Shown here piece after piece: positions 1-8,565 of a DNA stretch of 64,000 nucleotides; positions within the stretch are counted from its first letter, which is position 1, and each line of letters opens with the position of its first letter. The translations under genes were made by a program, and so were the position numbers. Source of the DNA: Pseudarthrobacter enclensis (GTDB lineage: Bacteria > Actinomycetota > Actinomycetes > Actinomycetales > Micrococcaceae); NCBI RefSeq assembly GCF_001457025.1, contig NZ_KQ758599.1, positions 964,840-1,028,839 of the forward strand, given 5' to 3'. The notes under the pieces were generated by a model, which ran no database searches, was not told where the DNA came from, and worked only from the letters and a program-made list of their open reading frames with translations.

Positions 1-513
1 GGCCGCGGCGGCACCGGCGATGCCAAGTGCGGCGGCAACTACGCGGCCTCGCTGATCGCGCAGCAGGAGGCCGAGGCCAACGGCTGCAAGCAGGTGCTGT
101 TCCTGGACCAGGCCAACGACAACGCCGTGGAAGAGCTGGGCGGCATGAACGTGTTCTTCGTCATGAAGGACGGCTCGCTGGCCACGCCCGCACTGACCGG
201 CACCATCCTCGAAGGCGTCACCCGCATGTCCGTCATCCAGGTGGCCAAGGACATGGGGCGTGAGGTGGCCGAGCGCAAGATCACCCTGGACGAGTGGCGC
301 GACGGCGTGGCATCCGGGGAGATCACCGAGGTGTTCGCCTGCGGCACCGCAGCCGTCATCACCCCGATCGGGGTCCTCAAGGACGACACCGAGTTCATCG
401 GCTCCGAGGATGCCAAGGCCGGCGAGGTCACCATGGCCATCCGCGAGAGGCTCCTGGGCATCCAGACCGGCGCCGAACCGGACACACACGGCTGGCTGAC
501 CCGCCTCGCCTAG
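1..513 (+). CDS. ilvE: Branched-chain amino acid aminotransferase, C-terminal part (cut by window edge)
   Basis: The reading frame is open from base 1 and ends with TAG, giving 170 residues that match the C-terminal half of class IV PLP aminotransferases. The visible segments include GGNYAASL near the start, [15 protein letters not shown], and the late [10 protein letters not shown] loop that contacts cofactor and substrate in BCAT enzymes. IlvE transaminates the 2-keto acids of leucine, isoleucine and valine with glutamate, in the cytoplasm. The N-terminal half, with the start and probably the PLP lysine, lies upstream of the window. A hairpin follows the stop closely, so this looks like the last gene of its transcript. 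The family assignment is firm; BCAT rather than a D-amino-acid enzyme rests on the [15 protein letters not shown] region. Confidence 0.93.
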   Translation, partial: GRGGTGDAKCGGNYAASLIAQQEAEANGCKQVLFLDQANDNAVEELGGMNVFFVMKDGSLATPALTGTILEGVTRMSVIQVAKDMGREVAERKITLDEWRDGVASGEITEVFACGTAAVITPIGVLKDDTEFIGSEDAKAGEVTMAIRERLLGIQTGAEPDTHGWLTRLA

Positions 514-542
514 GCGGACCCGCAGCTTCACATCAACGCACG

Positions 543-579
543 ACGGCGCCTGCCGGACTTCGGTCCGCAGGCGCCGTTT
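543..579 (+). terminator. Intrinsic terminator after ilvE
   Basis: ACGGCGCCTG pairs with CAGGCGCCGT. Inside this, CGGAC pairs with GTCCG around a TTCG loop, with one bulged C. Three T residues follow. It sits 30 bases after the ilvE stop and ahead of an opposite-strand gene. Confidence 0.8.
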
Positions 580-610
580 GCGTGTCATGCGGGCGTCTGC
601 ACCACGGCAG

Positions 611-1204
611 TCAGCGCCGGGCGGCCTTCCGGGCGGCGTTCTTCAGGGCCTTGCGGGAAACGGGCTTCAGGGCCTTCCGGGCAGCCTCTTCCGCCAGCAT
701 GCGTTGCCGGCGGGCGTCGATAAGGTCGTTGAACAGCGCTGACGCGAAGGCGCTGCCTTCCTCGGCGTACACGTCATACGGGTAGCCGCCGAAGGATGCC
801 GCCGTGCTTCCTGAGGTGGGCAGGTCCCTGCCCGCGGCCCGGGCGGCGGCGTCACCCAGGGTCCAGGCCCGGGTCAGGTGCTTCGACAGGTTTTCACCGG
901 CGAAAGCCGCGGCGTCACCGGACACCGCGGCAGCCTGCAGCAGGGCGGCGTGTTCTTCGGCAAGGATCGTGGCTGCCTTGTCGTCCGCAGCTTCGGACTT
1001 CGCGAGCTCGGCCGCTGCGGCGTCAACCGCTTCGGTCCAGTCGGCAGTAGTGCGGAACGTCTTCCACGTGGGAAACCAGACCACTGTGCCGGCCGCATGG
1101 TTGTGGATATGCCGGAGGCCGGTGCTCTTCTCGGTCGAGGCGTGATCGTGGCTGTCCGCTTCAGCGTTGGCAATGAGCTCGGCAAGGGTTGGTGCGCTGG
1201 TCAT
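611..1204 (-). CDS. Hypothetical protein, Ala/Lys-rich tail
   Basis: I do not recognise this family. The 197-residue product begins MTSAPTLAELIANAEADS, has a central segment with HIHNHAAGTVVWFPTW, a long alanine/glutamate-rich helical stretch, and a basic C-terminus rich in Lys, Arg and Ala. There is no signal peptide or membrane segment. The ATG at 1204 is preferred to an in-frame TTG at 1252, although its ribosome site (AGGAAG, about 12 bases away) is distant. The basic tail could contact nucleic acid, but that is a guess. It is convergent with ilvE and divergent from the metallo-hydrolase at 1310, and its codon use looks like its neighbours'. Confidence 0.7.
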   Translation of the reverse strand: MTSAPTLAELIANAEADSHDHASTEKSTGLRHIHNHAAGTVVWFPTWKTFRTTADWTEAVDAAAAELAKSEAADDKAATILAEEHAALLQAAAVSGDAAAFAGENLSKHLTRAWTLGDAAARAAGRDLPTSGSTAASFGGYPYDVYAEEGSAFASALFNDLIDARRQRMLAEEAARKALKPVSRKALKNAARKAARR

Positions 1205-1309
1205 GTATGGCTCAGGCTTCCTGGTTGGGGGACGGGTGTCACTGGTGGTCAACCCGGATTCCGCAAGGTTCTATTCCGTGGCGTCACCGGCGGATGCAAG
1301 GATGGGGCA

Positions 1310-2131
1310 GTGACTTCAGAATCCGCAGGCCACCTGCAGCGAAGCAGCCCGCTGACCCGGTTCATCCTCGCCCCGAACTCCGGGCCCATGAGCCTGGACG
1401 GCACCAACTCCTATGTCCTCTCGGCTGCCGGCCAACCGGGAGTCGTGGTGGTTGACCCCGGTCCGCTCGATGAACCGCACTTGGCCGCACTGGCCGGCTC
1501 GGGCGTTGTGGAACTGGTCCTGGTGACCCACCGGCATGCGGACCACACGGCAGGCGCAGCCAGGCTGCACCAACTGACCGGGGCGCCCGTCCGCGCCGCC
1601 GACCCCGCCCACTGCCACGGCGGTGGAGCGCCGCTGTCCGACGGGGAGGTGATCCGTGCCGCCGGACTCGACGTGACGGTCCTGGCCACTCCGGGGCACA
1701 CTTCCGATTCGGTCTGCTTCCACGTCGCCGGCGATGGCCCCCAGGGGTCAGTCCTGACCGGGGACACCATCCTCGGCCGCGGCACCACCATGCTGGACTA
1801 CCCCGACGGGACACTGGGGGACTACCTCGCCACGCTGGACCGGCTCGAGGCGTTGGGGACCGCCACTGTCCTCCCGGCCCACGGGCCCGCGCTGCCGTCG
1901 CTGGCCGGCGTGGTCAAGGCATACCGGGCACACCGGCACGAACGCCTGGCGCAGATCCGTGCAGTCCTGCAACGGCTGGGCCGGGACGCGGCCGCAGCCG
2001 ACGTCGCCGACGCCGTCTATGCCGACGTCGACCCTTCCGTCCGGCGGGCAGCGGAGATGTCCGTTGCCGCGCAGCTGCACTACCTGCGCGGGGAAGCCGA
2101 CGGTGCCGGGGCTCCAGTCCGGGGACGGTAG
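1310..2131 (+). CDS. Metallo-beta-lactamase-fold hydrolase
   Basis: The 273-residue protein carries the zinc-binding signature THRHADHT of the metallo-beta-lactamase fold (HxHxDH type), then further ligands in TPGHTSDS and TGDTILG, and a late PAHGP histidine. The layout resembles the RNase Z/LACTB2 and glyoxalase-II-like hydrolases common in actinobacteria. The C-terminal part after about residue 200 is a short winged-helix-like domain (KAYRAHRHERLAQI onward), as in LACTB2-like proteins. The GTG at 1310 is preferred because AAGG lies 8 bases upstream and homology begins right after it; the frame stays open far upstream without matching anything. The substrate is unknown. The next gene starts 10 bases downstream, so the two are probably co-transcribed. 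Confidence 0.85.
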   Translation: MTSESAGHLQRSSPLTRFILAPNSGPMSLDGTNSYVLSAAGQPGVVVVDPGPLDEPHLAALAGSGVVELVLVTHRHADHTAGAARLHQLTGAPVRAADPAHCHGGGAPLSDGEVIRAAGLDVTVLATPGHTSDSVCFHVAGDGPQGSVLTGDTILGRGTTMLDYPDGTLGDYLATLDRLEALGTATVLPAHGPALPSLAGVVKAYRAHRHERLAQIRAVLQRLGRDAAAADVADAVYADVDPSVRRAAEMSVAAQLHYLRGEADGAGAPVRGR

Positions 2132-2141
2132 GGTAAGGACC

Positions 2142-2918
2142 ATGCGTATTGCGAGGTTTGTCGTCGATTCCGATCCCCTGTACGGCGTTGTTGAAGGTGA
2201 CGCCGGCAGCGAGGAAATCACTGTCATCCAGGGTGACCCGTTCTTCAATGGCGTGGAGCGCACGTCCGTCCGGCACAAGCTGGAGGACGTCCGGCTGCTG
2301 GCCCCGATCATTCCCCGCAGCAAGGTCATCGGGGTGGGCCGGAACTTCGTGGAGCACGCCCATGAACTCGGCAATGAAGTCCCCGCGCAGCCGCTGCTGT
2401 TCCTGAAGCCCAATACGGCCGTCGTCGGCCCCAACGACCCCGTGGTGCTCCCGGACTTCTCGGAGGAAGTCTCGTTCGAGGCGGAGCTGTGCGTCGTCAT
2501 CGGCCGGATCTGCAAGGACGTCCCCGAAGACAGGGTAGATGACGTCATCTTCGGGTACACCTGCGGCAACGACCTGACGGCCCGGGACGTCCAGAAGTCC
2601 GACCTGCAGTGGACCCGTGCCAAGGGCTTCGACACGTCTGCGCCCCTGGGGCCGTGGATCGAGACCGACCTGGATACCGAGGACCTGCAGATCGTGGGCC
2701 GGCTCAACGGCGATGTTCGCCAGGACGGCAACACCAGCCAGATGATCCGCGGCGTCCGGGAACTGGTGTCCATCGTGTCCCAGGCCTTCACCCTGCTGCC
2801 GGGCGACGTGATCATGACCGGAACCCCCGCCGGCGTGGGCCTGTGCAACGACGGGGACCGGTACGAGGTGGAAATCGAGGGCATTGGGCGGCTGTCCAAC
2901 CCGATTGTCCGCCGCTAG
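2142..2918 (+). CDS. Fumarylacetoacetate hydrolase family protein
   Basis: The 258-residue protein begins [12 protein letters not shown] after a GGTAAGG ribosome site and matches the FAH fold of 2-hydroxyhepta-2,4-diene-1,7-dioate isomerase and acylpyruvase-type enzymes. Visible family features are [14 protein letters not shown], the metal-binding acidic set in [14 protein letters not shown], and [10 protein letters not shown], followed by the [13 protein letters not shown] loop near residue 230. Such enzymes hydrolyse or decarboxylate beta-diketo acids using Mg2+ in the cytoplasm. Many actinobacteria carry this gene directly upstream of gltX, as here, where it may act in metabolite clean-up rather than aromatic catabolism. 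No other aromatic-degradation genes are adjacent, so the substrate is open. Confidence 0.88.
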   Translation: MRIARFVVDSDPLYGVVEGDAGSEEITVIQGDPFFNGVERTSVRHKLEDVRLLAPIIPRSKVIGVGRNFVEHAHELGNEVPAQPLLFLKPNTAVVGPNDPVVLPDFSEEVSFEAELCVVIGRICKDVPEDRVDDVIFGYTCGNDLTARDVQKSDLQWTRAKGFDTSAPLGPWIETDLDTEDLQIVGRLNGDVRQDGNTSQMIRGVRELVSIVSQAFTLLPGDVIMTGTPAGVGLCNDGDRYEVEIEGIGRLSNPIVRR

Positions 2919-2968
2919 GACGAACGCCGCCGTGGCGGCAGGCACCAGACGGTAAAGTTGAAGCCACT

Positions 2969-4483
2969 ATGACTATCGCTTCTTCGTCGCCTGCCGCCTC
3001 CATTCCGCCCGTCACTGCGGAAACCCCTGTCCGGGTCCGTTTCTGCCCCTCACCCACCGGTACCCCGCACGTGGGCCTGATCCGCACGGCCCTGTTCAAC
3101 TGGGCCTACGCACGGCACACCAAGGGCACCCTGGTGTTCCGCATCGAGGACACGGACGCCGCACGGGACAGCGAGGAAAGCTACCACCAGCTGCTCGATG
3201 CGCTGAAGTGGCTCGGCATTGACTGGGATGAGGGCGTCGAGGTGGGCGGCCCGCACGAACCGTACCGGCAGTCGCAGCGCAGCGACATCTACCAGGACGT
3301 CATCAAGCGGCTCCACGACGGCGGATTCATCTACGAGTCCTTCTCCACCCCGGAGGAGATTGAAGCGCGGCACCGCGCAGCAGGCCGCGACCCCAAGCTT
3401 GGCTACGACGGCTTCGACCGGCACCTGACCGATGAGCAGCTCGCGCAGTACAGGGCCGAGGGGCGGCAGGCAGTCCTCCGCCTGCGCATGCCGGACGAGG
3501 ACATCACGTTCACCGACCTGGTCCGCGGCGACATCACCTTCAAGGCCGGGTCCGTGCCGGACTTTGCCGTGGTCCGGGCCAACGGCGCACCGCTCTACAC
3601 GCTGGTGAACCCCGTGGACGACGCCCTGATGGGCATCACCCATGTGCTTCGCGGCGAAGACCTGCTCAGCTCCACCCCGCGGCAGATTGCGCTCTACCGT
3701 GCGCTGTACGCCATCGGCGTGGCAGAGTACATGCCGGAGTTCGGCCACCTGCCCTACGTCATGGGGCAGGGAAACAAGAAGCTTTCCAAGCGGGATCCGG
3801 AGTCGAGCCTGTTCCTGCACCGCGAGCGTGGCTTCATTCCCGAAGGCCTGCTGAACTACCTCTCCCTGTTGGGCTGGTCCCTCAGCGCCGACGAGGATAT
3901 CTTCACCGTTGAACAGCTGGTGGAGCACTTCGACATCCACGACGTCCTGGCCAACCCCGCGCGCTTCGACCTGAAGAAGGCCGAGGCCATCAACGGAACC
4001 CACGTGCGGATGCTGGCCCCCGAGGTGTTCCGGGACCGGGTCACCCACTACCTGCGCGAGGCAGGCCTGGTCGGCGAGATCCTGACCGACCGGGAAGAGG
4101 AGATCGTCACCGAAGCCGCGCCGCTGATCCAGGAACGCATCACCCTGCTGGGGGAGGCCCCCGAGATGATTTCCTTCCTGTTCAAGGACGACGCCGCCGT
4201 CGATATTGCCGATGACGCCCGGAAGGGCCTGCCGGAAAACCTTCCTGAGGTCCTCGATGCCGCCATCAACGCCCTCGAACCGGTCCAGGACTGGACACCG
4301 GATACCATCCAGGCTGCCCTGAAGCAGGCGCTCGTCGAAGACCTGGGACTCAAGCCCCGGCTGGCCTTCGGTCCTGTTCGGACCGGTGTGTCCGGCCGCC
4401 GGGTCTCGCCGCCGCTGTTCGAGTCGATGGTCATCCTGGGCAAGGAATCGTCGCTGCGCCGTCTCCGGGCCTTCCGCGGCTGA
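2969..4483 (+). CDS. gltX: Glutamyl-tRNA synthetase
   Basis: This 504-residue class I aminoacyl-tRNA synthetase charges tRNA(Glu) with glutamate. The HIGH-type motif is in [12 protein letters not shown] (about residues 30-40), and the KMSKS-type motif is KLSKR within [12 protein letters not shown]. The C-terminal anticodon-binding region runs from about residue 350 to the end. The ATG at 2969 was chosen because the recognisable protein begins shortly after it; the frame upstream overlaps the FAH gene out of phase. Actinobacteria generally lack GlnRS, so this enzyme probably also misacylates tRNA(Gln) for GatCAB (established for the phylum, not shown here). tRNA-Gln and tRNA-Glu genes lie about 3 kb downstream. 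The stop overlaps the next start by one base. Confidence 0.97.
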   Translation: MTIASSSPAASIPPVTAETPVRVRFCPSPTGTPHVGLIRTALFNWAYARHTKGTLVFRIEDTDAARDSEESYHQLLDALKWLGIDWDEGVEVGGPHEPYRQSQRSDIYQDVIKRLHDGGFIYESFSTPEEIEARHRAAGRDPKLGYDGFDRHLTDEQLAQYRAEGRQAVLRLRMPDEDITFTDLVRGDITFKAGSVPDFAVVRANGAPLYTLVNPVDDALMGITHVLRGEDLLSSTPRQIALYRALYAIGVAEYMPEFGHLPYVMGQGNKKLSKRDPESSLFLHRERGFIPEGLLNYLSLLGWSLSADEDIFTVEQLVEHFDIHDVLANPARFDLKKAEAINGTHVRMLAPEVFRDRVTHYLREAGLVGEILTDREEEIVTEAAPLIQERITLLGEAPEMISFLFKDDAAVDIADDARKGLPENLPEVLDAAINALEPVQDWTPDTIQAALKQALVEDLGLKPRLAFGPVRTGVSGRRVSPPLFESMVILGKESSLRRLRAFRG

Positions 4484-5229
4484 TGACCGTGGCCAGCACC
4501 GCGGCCGGCGGCGTCATGAAATCCCGTTTCGGAACCGTCAAGGGCGTCCTGTTCGACATCGACGACACCCTTGTGGATCTCGAGTACTCGATGACCACGG
4601 CGCTGCGTGAGGTCAGCGAACATCTCCTGCCCGGCCTGGACCAGGCCGGATGGGAGCGGTTCGGCCGTATCTTCACGCACGAGACCACGCATTACTACGA
4701 CCAGTACCTCGCCGGCGAGCTGACGTTCAACGAACAAAGGCTGCTGCGCGGGCGTGCGGCACTGGGCCACTTCGGTATCGAATTGGCCGACGGCGAAGAA
4801 TCTCACCAGTGGCTGACCGCCTACATCCAGAAGCAGCCGTCCTACGTGAAGCCGTTTCCGGACGTGCTGCCCCTGCTGGATGTCCTGGACCGTGCCGGGA
4901 TTCCGTATGGCGCCGTGAGCAACAATGTCCACGACTACCAGCGTGCCAAGCTCGACGGAGCGGGGCTGGACCGGGTGACCCACCTGGTGGGTACCGACAC
5001 CCTGGGCGTGGCCAAGCCAAATCCGGCCATTTACCTTGAAGGTGTCCGCCTGCTGGGGACGGAGGCGTCCCAGACCCTCTACATCGGGGACAACCTGCTC
5101 CTTGACGCGGAGGGTTCAACCTCGGCAGGACTTCTCGGCGTGTGGCTGAACCGGACTGCGGAGACCGCCGCGGACTTCTCCGGGACGGCGGTCTCCACGC
5201 TCGATGAGCTGGTGCCCCTCTTCGAGTAG
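4483..5229 (+). CDS. HAD-superfamily hydrolase
   Basis: The 248-residue protein carries the HAD catalytic motif FDIDDTL (Asp25 nucleophile, Asp27 acid/base). Motif II is Ser in AVSNN, motif III the lysine in GVAKPNPAIY, and motif IV the acidic pair in GDNLLLDAEG. The insertion between motif I and II is the helical cap of subclass I, as in the YjjG/HAD-IA phosphatases. It is expected to be a cytosolic Mg2+-dependent phosphatase of a small metabolite. ATG overlaps the gltX TGA by one base, indicating translational coupling. The gene is convergent with the heptad-repeat gene, with only 19 bases between stops. The substrate cannot be deduced. Confidence 0.9.
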   Translation: MTVASTAAGGVMKSRFGTVKGVLFDIDDTLVDLEYSMTTALREVSEHLLPGLDQAGWERFGRIFTHETTHYYDQYLAGELTFNEQRLLRGRAALGHFGIELADGEESHQWLTAYIQKQPSYVKPFPDVLPLLDVLDRAGIPYGAVSNNVHDYQRAKLDGAGLDRVTHLVGTDTLGVAKPNPAIYLEGVRLLGTEASQTLYIGDNLLLDAEGSTSAGLLGVWLNRTAETAADFSGTAVSTLDELVPLFE

Positions 5230-5248
5230 CTGCGTCGCTGCTCCGGGC

Positions 5249-6802
5249 TCAGTCCGCCCGGGGCCGCGCCGCCCGGCGCCGCAGGCCCAGATAGGCAGCC
5301 GCGCCGCCAGCCAGCAGCAGGACGATCAGGGCCACGGCGGCAGCCGGGCCGTCGAGCCAGGAGGATGGCGAGACTGCCGCCACCTTTCCTTGGAGTTCTT
5401 CAGTTCCGGCGGCGATCCGGGCATTGCCGTCGGCCAGCTTGCCGGCCCCCTCGGCCAGCCTTCCCGTGCCGTCGGCCAGCTTGCTGCTGCCTGACTGCAG
5501 TTTTGCGGCGCCGTCGCTTAGCTTGCCGGTGCCGTCGGACAACGCGCGCGCTCCCGCCAGGAGTCCGGGGTTGGCCGGTCCGCCGTCGGCGTTGATGCCG
5601 GCCATGAGCCTGCTGGTGCCGTCCTGGAGGTTGTTGGCGGCATAGATGAGCCCGGGGCTGTCCGGGTTTCCGGGTACCCCGTCCATCCCTGTCCGTATCC
5701 TGGCTGTGCCGTCTGCCAGCAGCGATGTTCCCAGGACAATTCCGGGGCTCTGCGGGTCCGTGGAGTTGAGGCGTCCGGCGAGGGTGGCAAAACCTGATGT
5801 CAGCCGGTTGGCGCCGTCATTCAACTGTGCTGCACCGGCGTTGAGCCGGCCGGTACCCGATGTGAGGCGGGTGGCGCCGTCGTTCAAGGCAGCGGCCCCG
5901 GCATCGAGTTTGCCGGCCCCTTCGTCAAGCTGGGCGGCCCCTGCATAGGCGCGGCGGCCGCCGTCGGCGAGCTTGGCAATTTTGTCTTTCAGCAGGGCGA
6001 GTGGCACCAGCCCCTGGGGGCCATTCGCCGCTGCCTCCAGCTGGTCCAGCCCCTGGCTGAGTGCCGCCAGTCCCTCGCCGGCGGCGGGGTCGTTGCCGGC
6101 GCCCGGGTACCCCTTGAGCTGCCCGGTTCCCGCTGCCAGCCTGCTGGTGCCGTCTTTGACCGCCGCCGTTCCGGCACCCAGCTCCTTGGCTCCTGTATCC
6201 AGCTGCCCGGCGCCGGCGGCGAGCTCGTTTGTGCCGGCGGCCAGCTGTCCTGCGCCGTCAGCGAGGTTGTTCGGTGCGTTTCCTGCCGGTGTGGGTGTGA
6301 GCGTTGCCGTCAGCTCTACCGCGCCGGATTTGAGTTTCTGTGCTCCATCGTCCACCTGGTAGACGCCGGGGACGAGCTTGTTCAGGACGTCGTTCTGAAG
6401 TTTGGTGGTCCCCGCGTGCAGCTTTTCAGCACCGGGAGCCAACCTGTCCCTGACACCCGTGTAGATATCACCGGCACCGGACTGGACGGCGAGGGCGCCC
6501 GAATTCAGGGCGGTGCTGCCCTCCTTCAACGTGGGGGAACCGCTGTCGGTGCGGGTAGCCCCTGGAATGGCCGCGCCCGCGCCCGACGCCAGCTGCCCGG
6601 ACCCGTCCCTCAGCTGCGATGCACCTGCGGCAGCTTCCCGGGCTCCGGCCGAAAGCCTGGCAGCCCCACCGGAAATCTGGCCGGTGAGGTAGGTGTAGAA
6701 AGCCAGGAACAGGACAAGGATGAGAGATAGCGCAAGGATCGCGATGGACTGGGATCTGGTTCTGCGGATTTCCGATGCAATGGCTGTTGTGCGGGTTGTC
6801 AA
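5249..6802 (-). CDS. Membrane-anchored heptad-repeat (xxxLxxG) protein
   Basis: The 517-residue protein has one transmembrane helix at each end (about residues 19-41 and 485-506). Between them is a long array of alanine/glycine-rich heptads of the xxxLxxG type, such as LAAGTNELAAGAGQLDTGA. This repeat is known from YhgE/Pip-type membrane proteins and related actinobacterial cell-surface proteins; the flanking transporter domains of YhgE are missing here. The array probably forms a long coiled or beta-like rod outside the membrane. TTG at 6802 is the start, with AGGAAG six bases upstream. An inverted-repeat operator candidate lies about 100 bases upstream, suggesting control by a regulator encoded elsewhere. 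The function is unknown. Confidence 0.8.
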   Translation of the reverse strand: MTTRTTAIASEIRRTRSQSIAILALSLILVLFLAFYTYLTGQISGGAARLSAGAREAAAGASQLRDGSGQLASGAGAAIPGATRTDSGSPTLKEGSTALNSGALAVQSGAGDIYTGVRDRLAPGAEKLHAGTTKLQNDVLNKLVPGVYQVDDGAQKLKSGAVELTATLTPTPAGNAPNNLADGAGQLAAGTNELAAGAGQLDTGAKELGAGTAAVKDGTSRLAAGTGQLKGYPGAGNDPAAGEGLAALSQGLDQLEAAANGPQGLVPLALLKDKIAKLADGGRRAYAGAAQLDEGAGKLDAGAAALNDGATRLTSGTGRLNAGAAQLNDGANRLTSGFATLAGRLNSTDPQSPGIVLGTSLLADGTARIRTGMDGVPGNPDSPGLIYAANNLQDGTSRLMAGINADGGPANPGLLAGARALSDGTGKLSDGAAKLQSGSSKLADGTGRLAEGAGKLADGNARIAAGTEELQGKVAAVSPSSWLDGPAAAVALIVLLLAGGAAAYLGLRRRAARPRAD

Positions 6803-6903
6803 CGCTGACTTCCTAACCCGCCGGCGGACGACGCTGCCCGACGGCGAAGACCATGGTGGTGGGAACGTTCTGTCCCGTCATGCCTGCCCGGGGATGGGCA
6901 GCT

Positions 6904-6942
6904 TGAAGTTACTCGCTGGTAACTTGCTCGACAGTAACTTCA
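6904..6942. promoter_or_regulatory. Nested inverted repeats, probable repressor operator
   Basis: TGAAGTTACT at 6904-6913 is exactly complementary to AGTAACTTCA at 6933-6942. Inside, AAGTTAC at 6906-6912 is complementary to GTAACTT at 6919-6925 with a 6-base spacer. So three copies of one half-site sit in 39 bases. It lies in the 302-base gap between the heptad-repeat gene and tRNA-Gln, closer to the former. The form suits a TetR- or MarR-like dimer. Apart from this and the tRNA promoter I see nothing else in the gap. Confidence 0.6.
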
Positions 6943-7010
6943 GGTATGCCGGCAGGCAAGGGGTCCACCGGAGCTTTCCGCGGCTGTGACCGGCGGCACC
7001 CCAGTTCGAT

Positions 7011-7039
7011 TTGTGCGAGCCGAAAGTCTCGGGTAGAGT
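7011..7039 (+). promoter_or_regulatory. Sigma70-type promoter for tRNA-Gln
   Basis: TTGTGC, a 17-base spacer and TAGAGT lie about 65 bases before the tRNA-Gln gene, in the correct orientation. Confidence 0.6.
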
Positions 7040-7104
7040 ATTTTCTCGTGCTGAGGCGCACGGAGCAGGGGGAAAGCCCCTGAAGTCCGGCCCGAAAGTA
7101 CCAT

Positions 7105-7176
7105 TGGGATATGGTGTAATTGGCAACACTACGGTTTCTGGTACCGTCATTCTAGGTTCGAGTCCTGGTATCCCAG
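7105..7176 (+). tRNA. tRNA-Gln (anticodon CTG)
   Basis: The 7-bp acceptor stem TGGGATA/TATCCCA is followed by discriminator G. The anticodon stem ACGGT/ACCGT encloses the loop TTCTGGT, giving anticodon CTG. The T-arm carries GGTTCGAGTCC. The CCA end is not encoded. It is 72 bases long. Confidence 0.95.
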
Positions 7177-7236
7177 CTCTGGTTTTGGATTGCTTTTAGG
7201 AATTCATTACAAGACGATTCCCGCCGGTTCGCCGAT

Positions 7237-7266
7237 TTGGAATTGAAGCGAAGTGTATGAAACAAT
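7237..7266 (+). promoter_or_regulatory. Possible promoter for tRNA-Glu
   Basis: TTGGAA, 18 bases, AACAAT stand about 40 bases before tRNA-Glu. The gap between the two tRNAs is AT-richer than the surroundings. Co-transcription from the tRNA-Gln promoter is the alternative. Confidence 0.35.
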
Positions 7267-7306
7267 CACTGAGCTTGAACGGCAGAAATGCGGTTCGAAA
7301 AGTACT

Positions 7307-7379
7307 GGCCCCATCGTATAGCGGCCTAGTACGCCGCCCTCTCACGGCGGTAACGCGGGTTCGAATCCCGCTGGGGTCA
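7307..7379 (+). tRNA. tRNA-Glu (anticodon CTC)
   Basis: The acceptor GGCCCCA/TGGGGTC (one G-T pair) is followed by discriminator A. The anticodon stem CCGCC/GGCGG encloses loop CTCTCAC, giving anticodon CTC. The T-arm has GGTTCGAATCC. CCA is not encoded. It is 73 bases long. Confidence 0.95.
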
Positions 7380-7386
7380 CCATGAA

Positions 7387-7421
7387 ATGGTCCCGGGCAT
7401 TTGCCCGGGGCCATTTTTCTT
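7387..7421 (+). terminator. Intrinsic terminator after tRNA-Glu
   Basis: ATGGTCCCGGGCA pairs along its full 13 bases (one G-T) with TGCCCGGGGCCAT around a two-base loop, followed by TTTTCTT. It starts 8 bases after the tRNA. Confidence 0.93.
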
Positions 7422-7502
7422 GTGCCAAATCTGAGTCGGGCCCGGGTATTTCTTGAGGATCAGGCCACTAGTCTTTCCACAACACGACGTGGGGGAGACG
7501 CT

Positions 7503-8558
7503 TTGCTGGGAACCAGGTTTGCTGAGGGCCGGAATTCTCTGAACGCATTGCGGCTGATTCTTGCCGCAACCGTCATTGTCTCCCACTCCTGGTGGCTCGG
7601 AGGTTACGGCCCGGAGCCGCAGCCCGGCGGCCTCAAGCTTGGGAGCTGGGCCGTGCTTGGTTTCTTCGGAATATCGGGTTACCTGATCTCACTGAGCCGC
7701 TTGCGGGCGCGAAGGTCCCTGGATTACGCCAGCGCGAGGTTCTTCCGGATCTTTCCGGGCCTGGCAGTATGTGTGGCAGTGGTGGCCTTCATTTTCGCAC
7801 CCCTGACAGCGGCTGCCACAGGCAATGCCTACTCCATCTCGGGCGGACTGTTGTTTTTCATCACCAACCTCTCGGCGGGTACGCCCGGAGTTGCCGTTGC
7901 TGGAATTCCGGGGTCCCTGGACGGTGTCCATGATCCGGCGTCATGGAACGGCCCCCTGTGGACGCTCTTCTGGGAAGTTGTCTGCTACGTCCTGGTCGGA
8001 GTTGTCCTGAGGTTTCTGAGGCCTCAGCTTGCCCGCGTTGCACTGTTGGTGCCGTTCGTCCTCGGCTCCGCCTACGTTTTCACCCTCGATGCGGGCTGGG
8101 GACCGGTGCCAACCCCTCCTGATTGGCCCCTGGTTCCGGTCCTGACCTTCCTCGCCGGCTCGCTCACCTGCTTGTTTAGGGATTCCATTCCGGCACACCG
8201 GACAGTGATAGCGGTGGCAGCCATCGCAGTCGCCGCCGTGGCTGGCTCAGGGTTTGCTGCGTCATTGGTCCATGTGCCGTTGGCCGTTCTGCTCATCATG
8301 GGATCGCTGTTCCTGCCGTTGGCTGGAAAGGGCAACCAGCCCGATCTGTCGTTTGGCCTCTACATATACGGCTGGCCGGTTCAGCAGATGCTGGCTGCTG
8401 CAGAACTTCCGGCATACATGCCTCCGCTGGCTTTCGCTGCCGCGGCATTGGCCGCAACCGCCCCGTTGGCGTGGATGTCGTGGCGCGGCATCGAGAGTCC
8501 GGCGCAGCTTTGGAGCCGCGCGAGAATGAGCCCATCAATCAAGGTCGGGCTGGCATGA
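7503..8558 (+). CDS. Membrane acyltransferase 3 family protein (OafA/YrhL-like)
   Basis: The 351-residue protein begins with NSLNALRLILAATVIVSHSWW, the first helix and conserved histidine of the acyltransferase-3 family. About ten hydrophobic segments follow, and WTLFWEVVCYV matches the family's conserved W-x-L-x-x-E region. Members acetylate or acylate exopolysaccharide, O-antigen or other surface glycans at the membrane. TTG at 7503 is preferred: GGGGGAG lies 6 bases upstream and homology starts about ten residues in, while the frame further upstream runs through the tRNA terminator. The gene sits directly after two tRNA genes and has visibly more A/T at third codon positions than its neighbours, which may indicate transfer. 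No glycan genes are nearby to suggest the acceptor. Confidence 0.85.
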   Translation: MLGTRFAEGRNSLNALRLILAATVIVSHSWWLGGYGPEPQPGGLKLGSWAVLGFFGISGYLISLSRLRARRSLDYASARFFRIFPGLAVCVAVVAFIFAPLTAAATGNAYSISGGLLFFITNLSAGTPGVAVAGIPGSLDGVHDPASWNGPLWTLFWEVVCYVLVGVVLRFLRPQLARVALLVPFVLGSAYVFTLDAGWGPVPTPPDWPLVPVLTFLAGSLTCLFRDSIPAHRTVIAVAAIAVAAVAGSGFAASLVHVPLAVLLIMGSLFLPLAGKGNQPDLSFGLYIYGWPVQQMLAAAELPAYMPPLAFAAAALAATAPLAWMSWRGIESPAQLWSRARMSPSIKVGLA

Positions 8559-8565
8559 TGTTTCT

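Noticed and set aside
878..1309. N-terminal extension of the metallo-hydrolase to 878
   Set aside because: The extension is antisense to the hypothetical gene at 611-1204 and has no homology; GTG at 1310 has a ribosome site.
5249..6802. Tandem DNA repeats suggesting a CRISPR or satellite array
   Set aside because: The repetition is at protein level (xxxLxxG heptads) and the DNA units vary; no constant repeat with unique spacers.
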